From contig JACRAA010000074.1 of the NCBI GenBank assembly GCA_016213595.1, positions 1 to 11,846 of the forward strand: a stretch of 11,846 bases of DNA, in the 5' to 3' direction. Below, one piece after another: positions 5,806 through 11,846 of this stretch. Source of the DNA: Actinomycetota bacterium. Its GTDB lineage: Bacteria > Actinomycetota > Actinomycetes > Propionibacteriales > Propionibacteriaceae. Numbering within the stretch: the stretch's first letter is position 1; each line of letters opens with the position of its first letter. A program made the position numbers and the translations under genes. The notes under the pieces are model-generated. The model ran no database searches, had not been told where the DNA came from, and worked only from the letters and a program-made list of their open reading frames with translations.

Positions 5806-8211
5806 ATGACCCGTATCGCGATGACGGATGGCTGGTCCTACCGGGCTCCGCAAGGTCCTTTCGCCGCGGTTCAGGGCGTATCGGCCGCGGCCATTCCGGT
5901 TCGCCTTCCCCACGATGCGATGCGCGACGCCGAGCGCCGTCCGGATGCTCCGTCGAAGGGCGCGTCGGCGTACTACCCGCCGGTCGACGTCACGTACCTG
6001 AACACGTTCGACGTTCCGGAGTCGTGGGCTGAGAAGGTCGTGTCCCTCGAGATCCAGGGTGCGTACGCGCACGCGATGGTCTTCGTCAACGACGAGCTCG
6101 CCGGTAACCGCGCCAACGGGTACGCGCGCTTCTTCGTCGACCTGACCCCGTACCTGAAGGTGGGTGAGGAGAACGGGCTTCGGGTCGAGACGAGGTCCGG
6201 TCAGGACTCGCGCTGGTACTCGGGTGCCGGCCTGTACCGACCCGTCGTCCTTCATGTGAACGACCTCGTCGACCTCACCCCCGACGGCGTGAGGATCACG
6301 ACGATCCGCGTCGAGGACGACCACGCGGTCGTCGAAGTGGCCACGTCGGTCCGCAACGCGGGGCACACGACGGCGACCCGTACGGTCACCACGGTGGTAC
6401 GAGACGCCGGCGGGGCCGAGGTCGAGGGTGACGTGACACCCATCACCCTTCCGCCGGGCCAGACCTCGGTCGTGAGACAGCGCCTGTACGTCCAGGCTCC
6501 GGCGCTCTGGTCGGTCGACCGCCCGAACTTGTACGAGGCGCAGGTGGACGCCGGCGGCGATGCCGTCGTCGAGCGCTTCGGCATCCGTACGGTCACAGCC
6601 GACCCGCGCAAGGGCCTGCGGATCAACGGGGAGCCGGTACTGATGCGTGGCGCCTGCATCCACCACGACAACGGGCCTCTCGGTTCCGCCGCGATCGGGC
6701 GCGCCGAGGAGCGTCGCGTCGAGCTCCTGAAAGCGGCCGGCTTCAACGCCATCCGCAGCGCGCACAATCCCGTCTCAGTCGCGATGCTCGACGCGTGCGA
6801 CCGCCTCGGCATGCTCGTCATGGACGAGCTCACCGACATGTGGGGCCGTGGCAAGACGGTGCACGACTATGCGCTCGACTTCCCCCTCTGGTGGGCCGAG
6901 GACCTCAGCGCCCTTGTCTCCAAGGACTACAACCACCCCAGCGTCGTCCTGTACTCCCTGGGCAACGAGATCGCCGAGGTCGGGACCCCTCACGGTGCCG
7001 TGCTCGCCCGGGCCATGGCCGAGACCGTACGCGTTCTGGACCCGACCAGGCTCGTCACCAACGGTGTCAACATGGCGCTCGCCGTCATGGACGAGCTGGC
7101 TGAGGGAGTCCTCCTGAACGAGGCCCTCGGCGGGGACCAGGCGATGGACCAGCTGGCGATGGGCGAGTCAGCCACGCGTCGTACGGCCGAGTCGCACTCC
7201 GTGCTCGACGTCGTGGGGCTGAACTACGCGGAAGGCCGGTACGACCTCGACCGCGAGCTCTTCGGTCATCGCGTGATCGTCGGGTCCGAGACCTTCCCGT
7301 CGCAGATCGGACGACTGTGGCCGATGGTGGTCGCCAGCCCGGACGTCATCGGCGACTTCACGTGGACCGGGTGGGACTACCTCGGCGAGGCCGGGATCGG
7401 CGCGACCGCCTACCAGGAGGACGTGGACGCCGTCCCGGGCTTCGAGCGCGAGTTCCCGTTCCTCACCGGCTGGTGCGGCGACCTCGACATCACAGGCTTC
7501 AGGCGCCCGGTCTCCTACTACCGAGAGATCGTGTTCGGGCTGCGCTCCGAGCCGTACATCGCCGTCCGGCGACCTGAGCGCCACGACCATGCGATCACGT
7601 ACCAGTCGCCCTGGGCCTGGAGCGACTCGGTGTCCTCGTGGACCTGGCCGGGGTTCGAAGGCCGACCCGTCACCGTCGAGGTGTACGCGGACGCAGACGA
7701 GGTGGCCCTGCTGGTCGACGGGACCGAGATCGCGAGGGCCGATGTCGGGGTCGCGAAACCGAAGCTGGCAGAGCTGGAGACGACCTACAGGCCGGGTGAG
7801 CTCACCGCCGTCACGTACAGGAAGGGCAGAGAGCACGGGCGATCCACGCTGCGCACCGTCCCGCTCGACTCCCTGCGCCTGACCGCGACGGCAGACCGGA
7901 CGGTCCTTCTCGACAACGACGCCGACTTGTCGTACATCGCGGTCGAGCTGCTCGGCGACGGCATGCTCGCCACCGGTGCGGACCGTCCTGTGACCGTGTC
8001 GGTGACAGGTTCCGGCCGGCTCGAAGGCATGTGCAGCGCCAACCCCAAGACGCTGGAGCGGTTCTCGGACCCCACGTGGCGAACCTTCGACGGCCGAGCG
8101 CTGGCCGTGGTTCGCCCCACCGGGGCCGGCACGATCTCCGTCACCTGCTCAGCGGAGGGGCTCGCGCCAGTCACCGTTCACCTCACAGTCACGGCCTCGC
8201 CTGCTTCCTGA
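5806..8211 (+). CDS. Glycoside hydrolase family 2 protein (beta-galactosidase-like)
   Basis: This 801-residue retaining glycosidase has, in order, a jelly-roll sugar-binding domain (about 1-160), an immunoglobulin-like domain (about 165-265), a TIM-barrel catalytic domain (about 268-585), a DUF4982-like domain (about 606-683) and a C-terminal Ig-like domain (about 689-797). NAIRSAHNP (314-322) is the classic GH2 motif. The acid/base is most likely Glu388 in YSLGNEI, and the nucleophile Glu495 in VGSETFPS. There is no signal peptide, so it should act in the cytoplasm on an imported oligosaccharide or glycoside. ATG at 5806 is chosen (GGAG at 5793-5796, 9-nt spacing) over the in-frame ATG at 5764, because the conserved fold begins just after it. 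GH2 with these accessory domains is often annotated beta-galactosidase, but beta-glucuronidase, mannosidase or arabinosidase activity cannot be excluded. Confidence 0.93.
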   Translation: MTRIAMTDGWSYRAPQGPFAAVQGVSAAAIPVRLPHDAMRDAERRPDAPSKGASAYYPPVDVTYLNTFDVPESWAEKVVSLEIQGAYAHAMVFVNDELAGNRANGYARFFVDLTPYLKVGEENGLRVETRSGQDSRWYSGAGLYRPVVLHVNDLVDLTPDGVRITTIRVEDDHAVVEVATSVRNAGHTTATRTVTTVVRDAGGAEVEGDVTPITLPPGQTSVVRQRLYVQAPALWSVDRPNLYEAQVDAGGDAVVERFGIRTVTADPRKGLRINGEPVLMRGACIHHDNGPLGSAAIGRAEERRVELLKAAGFNAIRSAHNPVSVAMLDACDRLGMLVMDELTDMWGRGKTVHDYALDFPLWWAEDLSALVSKDYNHPSVVLYSLGNEIAEVGTPHGAVLARAMAETVRVLDPTRLVTNGVNMALAVMDELAEGVLLNEALGGDQAMDQLAMGESATRRTAESHSVLDVVGLNYAEGRYDLDRELFGHRVIVGSETFPSQIGRLWPMVVASPDVIGDFTWTGWDYLGEAGIGATAYQEDVDAVPGFEREFPFLTGWCGDLDITGFRRPVSYYREIVFGLRSEPYIAVRRPERHDHAITYQSPWAWSDSVSSWTWPGFEGRPVTVEVYADADEVALLVDGTEIARADVGVAKPKLAELETTYRPGELTAVTYRKGREHGRSTLRTVPLDSLRLTATADRTVLLDNDADLSYIAVELLGDGMLATGADRPVTVSVTGSGRLEGMCSANPKTLERFSDPTWRTFDGRALAVVRPTGAGTISVTCSAEGLAPVTVHLTVTASPAS

Positions 8212-8265
8212 CTTGGCAGGGACAGCACAGGGCCCCGTGACGGCGTAGGTGCGGGCGACGCTGCG
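8212..8265. other. Short convergent gap between GH2 and regulator genes
   Basis: Only 54 bp separate the stops of the convergent GH2 and SorC-type genes. CACAGGGCCCCGTG (8226-8239) is a loopless near-palindrome, and GACG-CTG-CGTC (8257-8267) overlaps the regulator's stop codon. Neither is followed by a T-run in either direction, so no intrinsic terminator is called. Confidence 0.4.
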
Positions 8266-9237
8266 TCAGGGTTCGTACGCCAGCAGCTCCCGAGCGGTCG
8301 CCTCGTCGGTGGCGAGGCCGCTGACGAGGTCGGCCTTCAGAACCGCGTGCAGGGCGGCGACCTTCTCGTGCCCCCAGGCCACGGCAAGCGACAGCTTGAT
8401 GCCGGTGAGCCGCTCCGGGGCCATGCAGATCATCCGGTCACAGAGAGACGTACGGACGTGGCGGCCCCCGGCGTCGAAATGGTGCCCGCAGATGTGGGCG
8501 ACGGCTCGGCCCTTCCTCACCTCCGCACGGACCTCGTCGGTGAGGTAGTTGCGCAGGATCGCTCCGGATGTACCGTCCGCGCCGACCGCACCCACACCGA
8601 CGAGCGCGACGTCGGCACGCGCCGCCAGCTCGAACGTGGACACCACGATCTCCTCGTGGCGTACGGACCGCGCGACAGCCGCCGACGTGAGGACGATCGG
8701 CACGGGCATCGGCCGGTACGTACCGCCCATCTTCGCCGCCAGTCGTCGGCACAGGTCGGGGCTGTCGACGAGCTCCCGGTCGGGAACGCCGAGGGAGCCG
8801 ATCATCTGGGTGACGCAGGAGTACTTCCATCGCTGCTGAGGCATCGCGTCGACGACGGCGGCCACGGAGGTGCCGTTGGACAGTGCCACCAGGATCCGGG
8901 CGTTGCCGTGGTCGACAAGCGCTTGGGCTCCCACCCGTCCCACGTTCATGCCCGGCAGGCCCGAGGTCTGGCCGGCGACCACCGCCAGGTCGAGGCCGAA
9001 CCGGCGCGTCAGCCGGCGCTCGAGGTCCAGCACCTGCTCGAGAGGGTGGGAGACCGTGATCGTCACCATCCGGCGCTCGCGCGCCTCGGCGAGCAGCCGG
9101 GACACAGTCGGCCGCGAGTAGCCGATGGTCCTCGAGATCTCGTCCTGACCCTTGTTCTCGAGGTAGTACATCCGGGCGACGGCGAGGAGCAGGTCGAGCC
9201 TCTCCCGGGCTGAGGCTCCCTCACTCGTGGTGAACAT
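8266..9237 (-). CDS. SorC/DeoR-family sugar-binding transcriptional regulator
   Basis: This 323-residue protein has an N-terminal helix-turn-helix (about residues 14-56; core QDEISRTIGYSRPTVSRLLA at 31-50) joined to a SorC-type effector domain (about 62-320). The effector domain has the family's ALSNGTSVAAVVDAMP and VALVGVGAVGADGTSGAIL segments. Such regulators bind phosphorylated sugars and control an adjacent catabolic operon, as repressors or activators. ATG at 9237 is preferred because it gives the usual family length and lies just downstream of a possible promoter (TTCACC, 17 nt, CAGTAT on the minus strand). It lacks a good ribosome site. GTG at 9267, with GAGG 6 nt upstream, is a real alternative adding 10 residues. 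The gene diverges from the lactonase-UlaD-UlaE operon, the obvious target; the effector is probably one of that pathway's sugar phosphates. Confidence 0.92.
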   Translation of the reverse strand: MFTTSEGASARERLDLLLAVARMYYLENKGQDEISRTIGYSRPTVSRLLAEARERRMVTITVSHPLEQVLDLERRLTRRFGLDLAVVAGQTSGLPGMNVGRVGAQALVDHGNARILVALSNGTSVAAVVDAMPQQRWKYSCVTQMIGSLGVPDRELVDSPDLCRRLAAKMGGTYRPMPVPIVLTSAAVARSVRHEEIVVSTFELAARADVALVGVGAVGADGTSGAILRNYLTDEVRAEVRKGRAVAHICGHHFDAGGRHVRTSLCDRMICMAPERLTGIKLSLAVAWGHEKVAALHAVLKADLVSGLATDEATARELLAYEP

Positions 9238-9303
9238 CTGTTCGTTCTCGAGCTCGTCCACGCACACATACTGCCTCACGGCGTGCAGCAGGTGAAGGGC
9301 GGG

Positions 9304-9317
9304 TGCACATTTGTTCA
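9304..9317 (+). promoter_or_regulatory. Operator candidate TGCACATTTGTTCA for the SorC-type regulator
   Basis: This 14-bp near-perfect inverted repeat has the form TGNACA-NN-TGTNCA, with five base pairs matching in each arm around one mismatch. It lies in an A/T-rich patch of the 157-bp region between the divergent regulator and lactonase genes. Placement between a SorC-family regulator and its likely target operon is what an autoregulatory operator would show. Binding itself is inferred. Confidence 0.45.
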
Positions 9318-9354
9318 GCGCCGATGACGACCCAGCCACGCCTTGGTCGAAGGA

Positions 9355-9369
9355 TGAGGGCAGTCCTCA
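9355..9369. promoter_or_regulatory. Inverted repeat TGAGG-N5-CCTCA before the lactonase gene
   Basis: Perfect 5-bp arms flank a 5-nt loop, ending 14 nt before the ribosome binding site of the lactonase gene. It could be a second operator or a small 5'-leader hairpin. No T-run follows, so it is not a terminator. Confidence 0.25.
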
Positions 9370-9383
9370 ACCGACATCCAACG

Positions 9384-9389
9384 AAGGAG
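9384..9389 (+). promoter_or_regulatory. Ribosome binding site AAGGAG of the lactonase gene
   Basis: AAGGAG stands 5 nt before GTG at 9395 and fixes the start there. The longer in-frame ATG at 9311 would lie inside the operator candidate and add residues with no counterpart in the family. Confidence 0.8.
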
Positions 9390-9394
9390 TCATC

Positions 9395-10384
9395 GTGTCC
9401 TACGCCCGCACACTGCTCGGGGACGTCGCCCCCGACACCCTCGGCGTCGTCAACGCCCACGACCACCTGATTCGTACGGGTGCGGGCGAGGTCTACATCG
9501 AGGCCGACCACCTGCTCGACAGCGTCGACAAGGCCGTCGAGGAGGCGGGCTACTTCGTCAGCGCATCGAGGAACTGGAGCCCCGACGGCGGCACCGTCGT
9601 CGACATGTGCCCGGCCAACTGCGGTCGCGACGTCGACAAGCTCGCCGCGGTGAACGCCCAGGTCCCCGGTCTCCAGATCATCATCGCGACCGGCTTCCAC
9701 CGCGAGCACGTCTACCTCGAGACCCGCTCCCACTGGGTCAGCCGCTACACGGTGGACCAGATCGCGGACCTGCTGATCGCCGACATCACCGAGGGCATCG
9801 ACCGGCACGACTACTCGGGGCCGATCGTCGACCGCACGCCGTACAAGGCCGGTGTGATCAAGGTCGCCACCGCCTACGGCAAGATCACCGCCTTCGAGCG
9901 GAAGTGCATGGAGGCCTCGGCGAAGGCGGCCATCGAGACCGGCGCCCCGATCAACACGCACACCACGTACGGGACCTGCGGCCTCGAGCAGGCACAGATG
10001 CTCATCGGGTTGGGCGTCCCCGCCGACCAGATCGCCATCGGCCACATCCAGCGCAACGCCGACCTCTACTACCTCCGGCAGATCCTCGACACGGGCGTCT
10101 ACCTGGAGATCGACGGCACCTACCGGATCAAGTACCAGCCCGAGGCCAACCGCATGATGGAGCTCTGCGAGCTCGGCAAGAGGGGCTACGGCAAGCGGAT
10201 CCTGCTCGGGACCGACTCCGGCAAGCGCTCGTACCAGAAGGCGTACGGGGCCGTGACCGGTGTCGACTTCAACCCGGCCGTGGACGGCCCGCGCATGATC
10301 GCCGAGGGCTTCGACCCCGCCTACGTCGACGACCTGCTCATGAACAACGGCCAGACCTTCTTCACGATGCGCAAGGACTCCTGA
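9395..10384 (+). CDS. Phosphotriesterase-family (COG1735) metal-dependent hydrolase, probable sugar-phosphate lactonase
   Basis: This is a 329-residue amidohydrolase-type TIM barrel. All binuclear-metal ligands of the phosphotriesterase family are visible: His22 and His24 (AHDHL), the bridging carboxylated Lys156 (GVIKVA), His189 (INTHT), His217 (IGHIQR) and Asp274 (LLGTDSG). Basic and aromatic residues near the barrel mouth (Arg220, Lys246-Tyr247, Lys277-Arg278, Tyr280) resemble the phosphate-binding set described for family members that hydrolyse phosphorylated 1,4-lactones, unlike true organophosphate hydrolases. It heads an operon with UlaD-like and UlaE-like genes, so opening a phosphorylated lactone before decarboxylation is the likely step, filling the place of UlaG. 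Which lactone (for example ascorbate-6-phosphate or an aldonolactone phosphate) is not determined. The stop overlaps the next start by 1 nt. Confidence 0.88.
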   Translation: MSYARTLLGDVAPDTLGVVNAHDHLIRTGAGEVYIEADHLLDSVDKAVEEAGYFVSASRNWSPDGGTVVDMCPANCGRDVDKLAAVNAQVPGLQIIIATGFHREHVYLETRSHWVSRYTVDQIADLLIADITEGIDRHDYSGPIVDRTPYKAGVIKVATAYGKITAFERKCMEASAKAAIETGAPINTHTTYGTCGLEQAQMLIGLGVPADQIAIGHIQRNADLYYLRQILDTGVYLEIDGTYRIKYQPEANRMMELCELGKRGYGKRILLGTDSGKRSYQKAYGAVTGVDFNPAVDGPRMIAEGFDPAYVDDLLMNNGQTFFTMRKDS

Positions 10385-11034
10385 TGCTTCCTCGCCTCCA
10401 GGTCGCGGTCGACAACCTCGATCTCGTCTCGGCGTTCCGCGCCCTGCAGCAGTGCGCGGACGAGGTCGACGTCATCGAGTGCGGGACCATCCTCATCATC
10501 AACGAGGGCCTTCGGGCCGTCCGTGAGATCCGGGCGCTGTTCCCCGAGAAGACCATCCTCGCGGACGTACGCATCGCCGAGGCGGGCTCGCTCATCTCGC
10601 GGCAGTGCTACGAGGCCGGAGCCGACTGGGTCTCCTGCGTCGCCGGCGCCTCCCTGACGACCATCGCCCAGGTAGTGGCTGCGGCGAAGGAGCACGGCGG
10701 CGAAGTACAGGTCGAGCTCGGCGAGTCGTACGACGCGACACGCGCTCAGGCCTGGCGCGACCTCGGCGTCCAGCACGTGATCGTCAAGCGGTCGCGGGAC
10801 CGGGAAGCAACCGGAACGCTGACCTGGGGACCACAGGACATCGAGCGGATCAGGGAGCTGGCATGGATGGGCTTCACCGTGACCGTCACCGGCGGCATCA
10901 CGGCGGACGAGCTCGACGCCTTCGCAGGCACCCCGGTGGGGGTCGTCATCGCGGGCAGGTCGATCATGGGAGCCGAGGACCCCAGGGCGTCCGCCATCGA
11001 GCTTCGAGACGCGATGGGTCGGGCCTGGTCATGA
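10384..11034 (+). CDS. ulaD: UlaD-like 3-keto-L-gulonate-6-phosphate decarboxylase family protein with altered catalytic motif
   Basis: This 216-residue (beta/alpha)8-barrel of the OMPDC suprafamily aligns end to end with E. coli UlaD from memory (LQVAVDN, VDVIECGT, ILADVRIAEAG, QVELGE, RSRD, TVTGG, VVIAGRSI). Metal and substrate residues are kept: Asp10, Glu32, Asp61, Glu111, Arg138, Thr169, Arg192. UlaD itself converts 3-keto-L-gulonate-6-phosphate to L-xylulose-5-phosphate and CO2 with Mg2+. Three catalytic positions differ: UlaD Lys64 is Arg63, Asp67 is Glu66 and His136 is Lys135. The changes are chemically complementary, so the protein may be an active variant with another substrate or stereochemistry rather than dead. 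Translation is coupled on both sides, by TGATG at 10382-10386 and ATGA at 11031-11034. The family is certain; the exact reaction is not. Hexulose-phosphate synthase is less likely given the UlaE neighbour. Confidence 0.9.
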   Translation: MLPRLQVAVDNLDLVSAFRALQQCADEVDVIECGTILIINEGLRAVREIRALFPEKTILADVRIAEAGSLISRQCYEAGADWVSCVAGASLTTIAQVVAAAKEHGGEVQVELGESYDATRAQAWRDLGVQHVIVKRSRDREATGTLTWGPQDIERIRELAWMGFTVTVTGGITADELDAFAGTPVGVVIAGRSIMGAEDPRASAIELRDAMGRAWS

Positions 11035-11846
11035 CGGGTGGCGTACGGCTCGGGATCTACGAGAAAGCACTACAGACCACACTGGGGTGGGACACGTTCT
11101 TCGCACAGGTCAACGACGCCGGCTTCTCGTTCTGCGACCTGTCCATCGACGAGACGCCCGAGAGGTCTGCGCGGCTGAGGTGGACGGCGGCCGAGCGGGC
11201 ATCCGTCCGCCAGGCGGCCCAGGACGCCGGCGTACAGATCGGGGGTCTCTGTCTGAGCCTGCATCGCAAGGTGATGCCCGGTTCGGTAGACCCTGCGATC
11301 CGCCAGCGGGCCCTGGACGTCTACCACCAGGGGATCCGGCTCGCGGCCGACCTCGGCGTCAGCGTCGTGCAGGTGGCCGGCTACTACGCGTACTACGAGC
11401 CCGACGACCCGGACGCTCGCCGCCGGTACGTCAACACCTTGCTCGCGGCCGTACCGATGGCTGCTCGCGAAGGCGTCATCCTCGCGATCGAGAACGTCGA
11501 CGGCCACGACATCGCGGCGATCGGCGACGCGATGTCGGTCGTCCGCGAGATCGGCTCGCCCTGGGTCCAGACCTACCCGGACGTCGGCAACATCGCCGAG
11601 CACGGGGGCGATGCCGCCCAGGAGCTGCGGGACGGAGAGGGCCACATGGTGGCCATCCACCTGAAGGACGTCCTGCCCGGTCAGCCGCGACGGATCCCGT
11701 TCGGCACGGGTGTCGCCGACTTCCCCGCTGCCTTCGCCGAGCTCAGGCGCCAGGAGTGGTCGGGCCGGCTGATGCTCGAGATGTGGAACGACGAGTCCCC
11801 TGACTCCGTATCCCTGTGCCGTGAGGCCCGGGAGTACATCGCAGCA
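11031..11846 (+). CDS. ulaE: UlaE-like L-xylulose/L-ribulose-5-phosphate 3-epimerase (cut by right edge)
   Basis: The frame runs 272 codons from ATG at 11031 to the window end. E. coli UlaE has 284 residues, so only the extreme C-terminus is probably missing. It is a xylose-isomerase-like TIM barrel opening with LGIYEKAL (residues 7-14), with conserved SIDETPERSARLRW (38-51) and LCLSLHRK (73-80). The metal-binding and acid/base residues are all present: Glu154 (AIENVD), Asp184 (TYPDVGN), His210 (AIHLKD) and Glu250 (LEMWND). The reaction in the family is L-xylulose-5-phosphate to L-ribulose-5-phosphate. It overlaps the UlaD-like gene by ATGA, so it is translationally coupled and would act directly on that enzyme's product. 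A UlaF/AraD-type 4-epimerase and a sugar kinase would be expected beyond the edge. Confidence 0.92.
   Translation, partial: MTGGVRLGIYEKALQTTLGWDTFFAQVNDAGFSFCDLSIDETPERSARLRWTAAERASVRQAAQDAGVQIGGLCLSLHRKVMPGSVDPAIRQRALDVYHQGIRLAADLGVSVVQVAGYYAYYEPDDPDARRRYVNTLLAAVPMAAREGVILAIENVDGHDIAAIGDAMSVVREIGSPWVQTYPDVGNIAEHGGDAAQELRDGEGHMVAIHLKDVLPGQPRRIPFGTGVADFPAAFAELRRQEWSGRLMLEMWNDESPDSVSLCREAREYIAA

Noticed and set aside
5722..6765. A 347-residue open frame antisense to the GH2 gene
   Set aside because: Its composition is Asp/Arg/Val-rich as expected of the complement of GC-rich coding DNA, it has no recognisable motif, and it lies opposite a firmly identified gene.
8226..8267. Possible bidirectional terminator between the convergent GH2 and regulator genes
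   Set aside because: The two small inverted repeats have little or no loop, are not followed by T-runs, and one overlaps the regulator's stop codon.
9607..10383. A long upstream extension in frame with the UlaD-like gene (475 residues in all)
   Set aside because: It is a shifted-frame reading of the lactonase gene, which has all its metal ligands. The UlaD-like fold begins at ATG 10384, as in known family members.
10384..11034. Hexulose-6-phosphate synthase (ribulose monophosphate pathway) as identity of the UlaD-like gene
   Set aside because: The substrate residues (Glu111, Arg138, Thr169, Arg192) match the UlaD type, the downstream neighbour is UlaE-like, and no PHI isomerase gene is present.

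Overview
The window is high-GC DNA with strong G/C bias at third codon positions and frequent GTG starts. This suggests an actinomycete (Actinomycetota), perhaps a Kribbella/Nocardioides-like soil organism, but the exact lineage is a guess. Ten protein-coding genes are supported, two of them cut by the window edges. I saw no rRNA, tRNA, CRISPR array or insertion sequence.

Left block (1-4441, minus strand). This is a tightly packed operon read right to left: a lipoprotein substrate-binding protein, an ATPase, two permeases, and the N-terminal part of a hydantoinase/oxoprolinase subunit A that runs off the left edge. The first four genes overlap by 4, 4 and 8 nt. The ABC set belongs to the spermidine/putrescine (Pot-like) type. 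Its pairing with a hydantoinase suggests import and hydrolysis of a small cyclic amide or lactam, rather than polyamines for certain.

Middle block (4630-8211). A stand-alone CBM9-like beta-sandwich protein (minus) and a glycoside hydrolase family 2 enzyme (plus) diverge from a 333-bp intergenic region. Neither has a signal peptide, so both appear cytoplasmic.

Right block (8266-11846). A SorC-family sugar-responsive regulator (minus) diverges from a three-gene plus-strand operon: a phosphotriesterase-family (COG1735) metal hydrolase, a UlaD-like decarboxylase of the KGPDC/OMPDC suprafamily, and a UlaE-like 3-epimerase cut by the right edge. The three genes are joined by 1-nt and 4-nt overlaps. 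The order fits lactone opening, then decarboxylation of a keto-sugar-acid phosphate, then C3 epimerisation toward the pentose phosphate pathway. It resembles L-ascorbate/3-keto-L-gulonate catabolism, but with a phosphotriesterase-type lactonase where enterobacteria use UlaG and with no PTS in view.

The most unusual observation is in the UlaD-like protein. The catalytic Asp-x-Lys-x-x-Asp motif of the family reads Asp-x-Arg-x-x-Glu, and the position of the active-site His is Lys, while the metal and substrate ligands are kept. This could mark a distinct reaction. A near-palindromic operator candidate (TGNACA-NN-TGTNCA) lies between the regulator and the lactonase gene, and a degenerate copy lies in the GH2/CBM9 intergenic region, which could tie the two carbohydrate blocks into one regulon.
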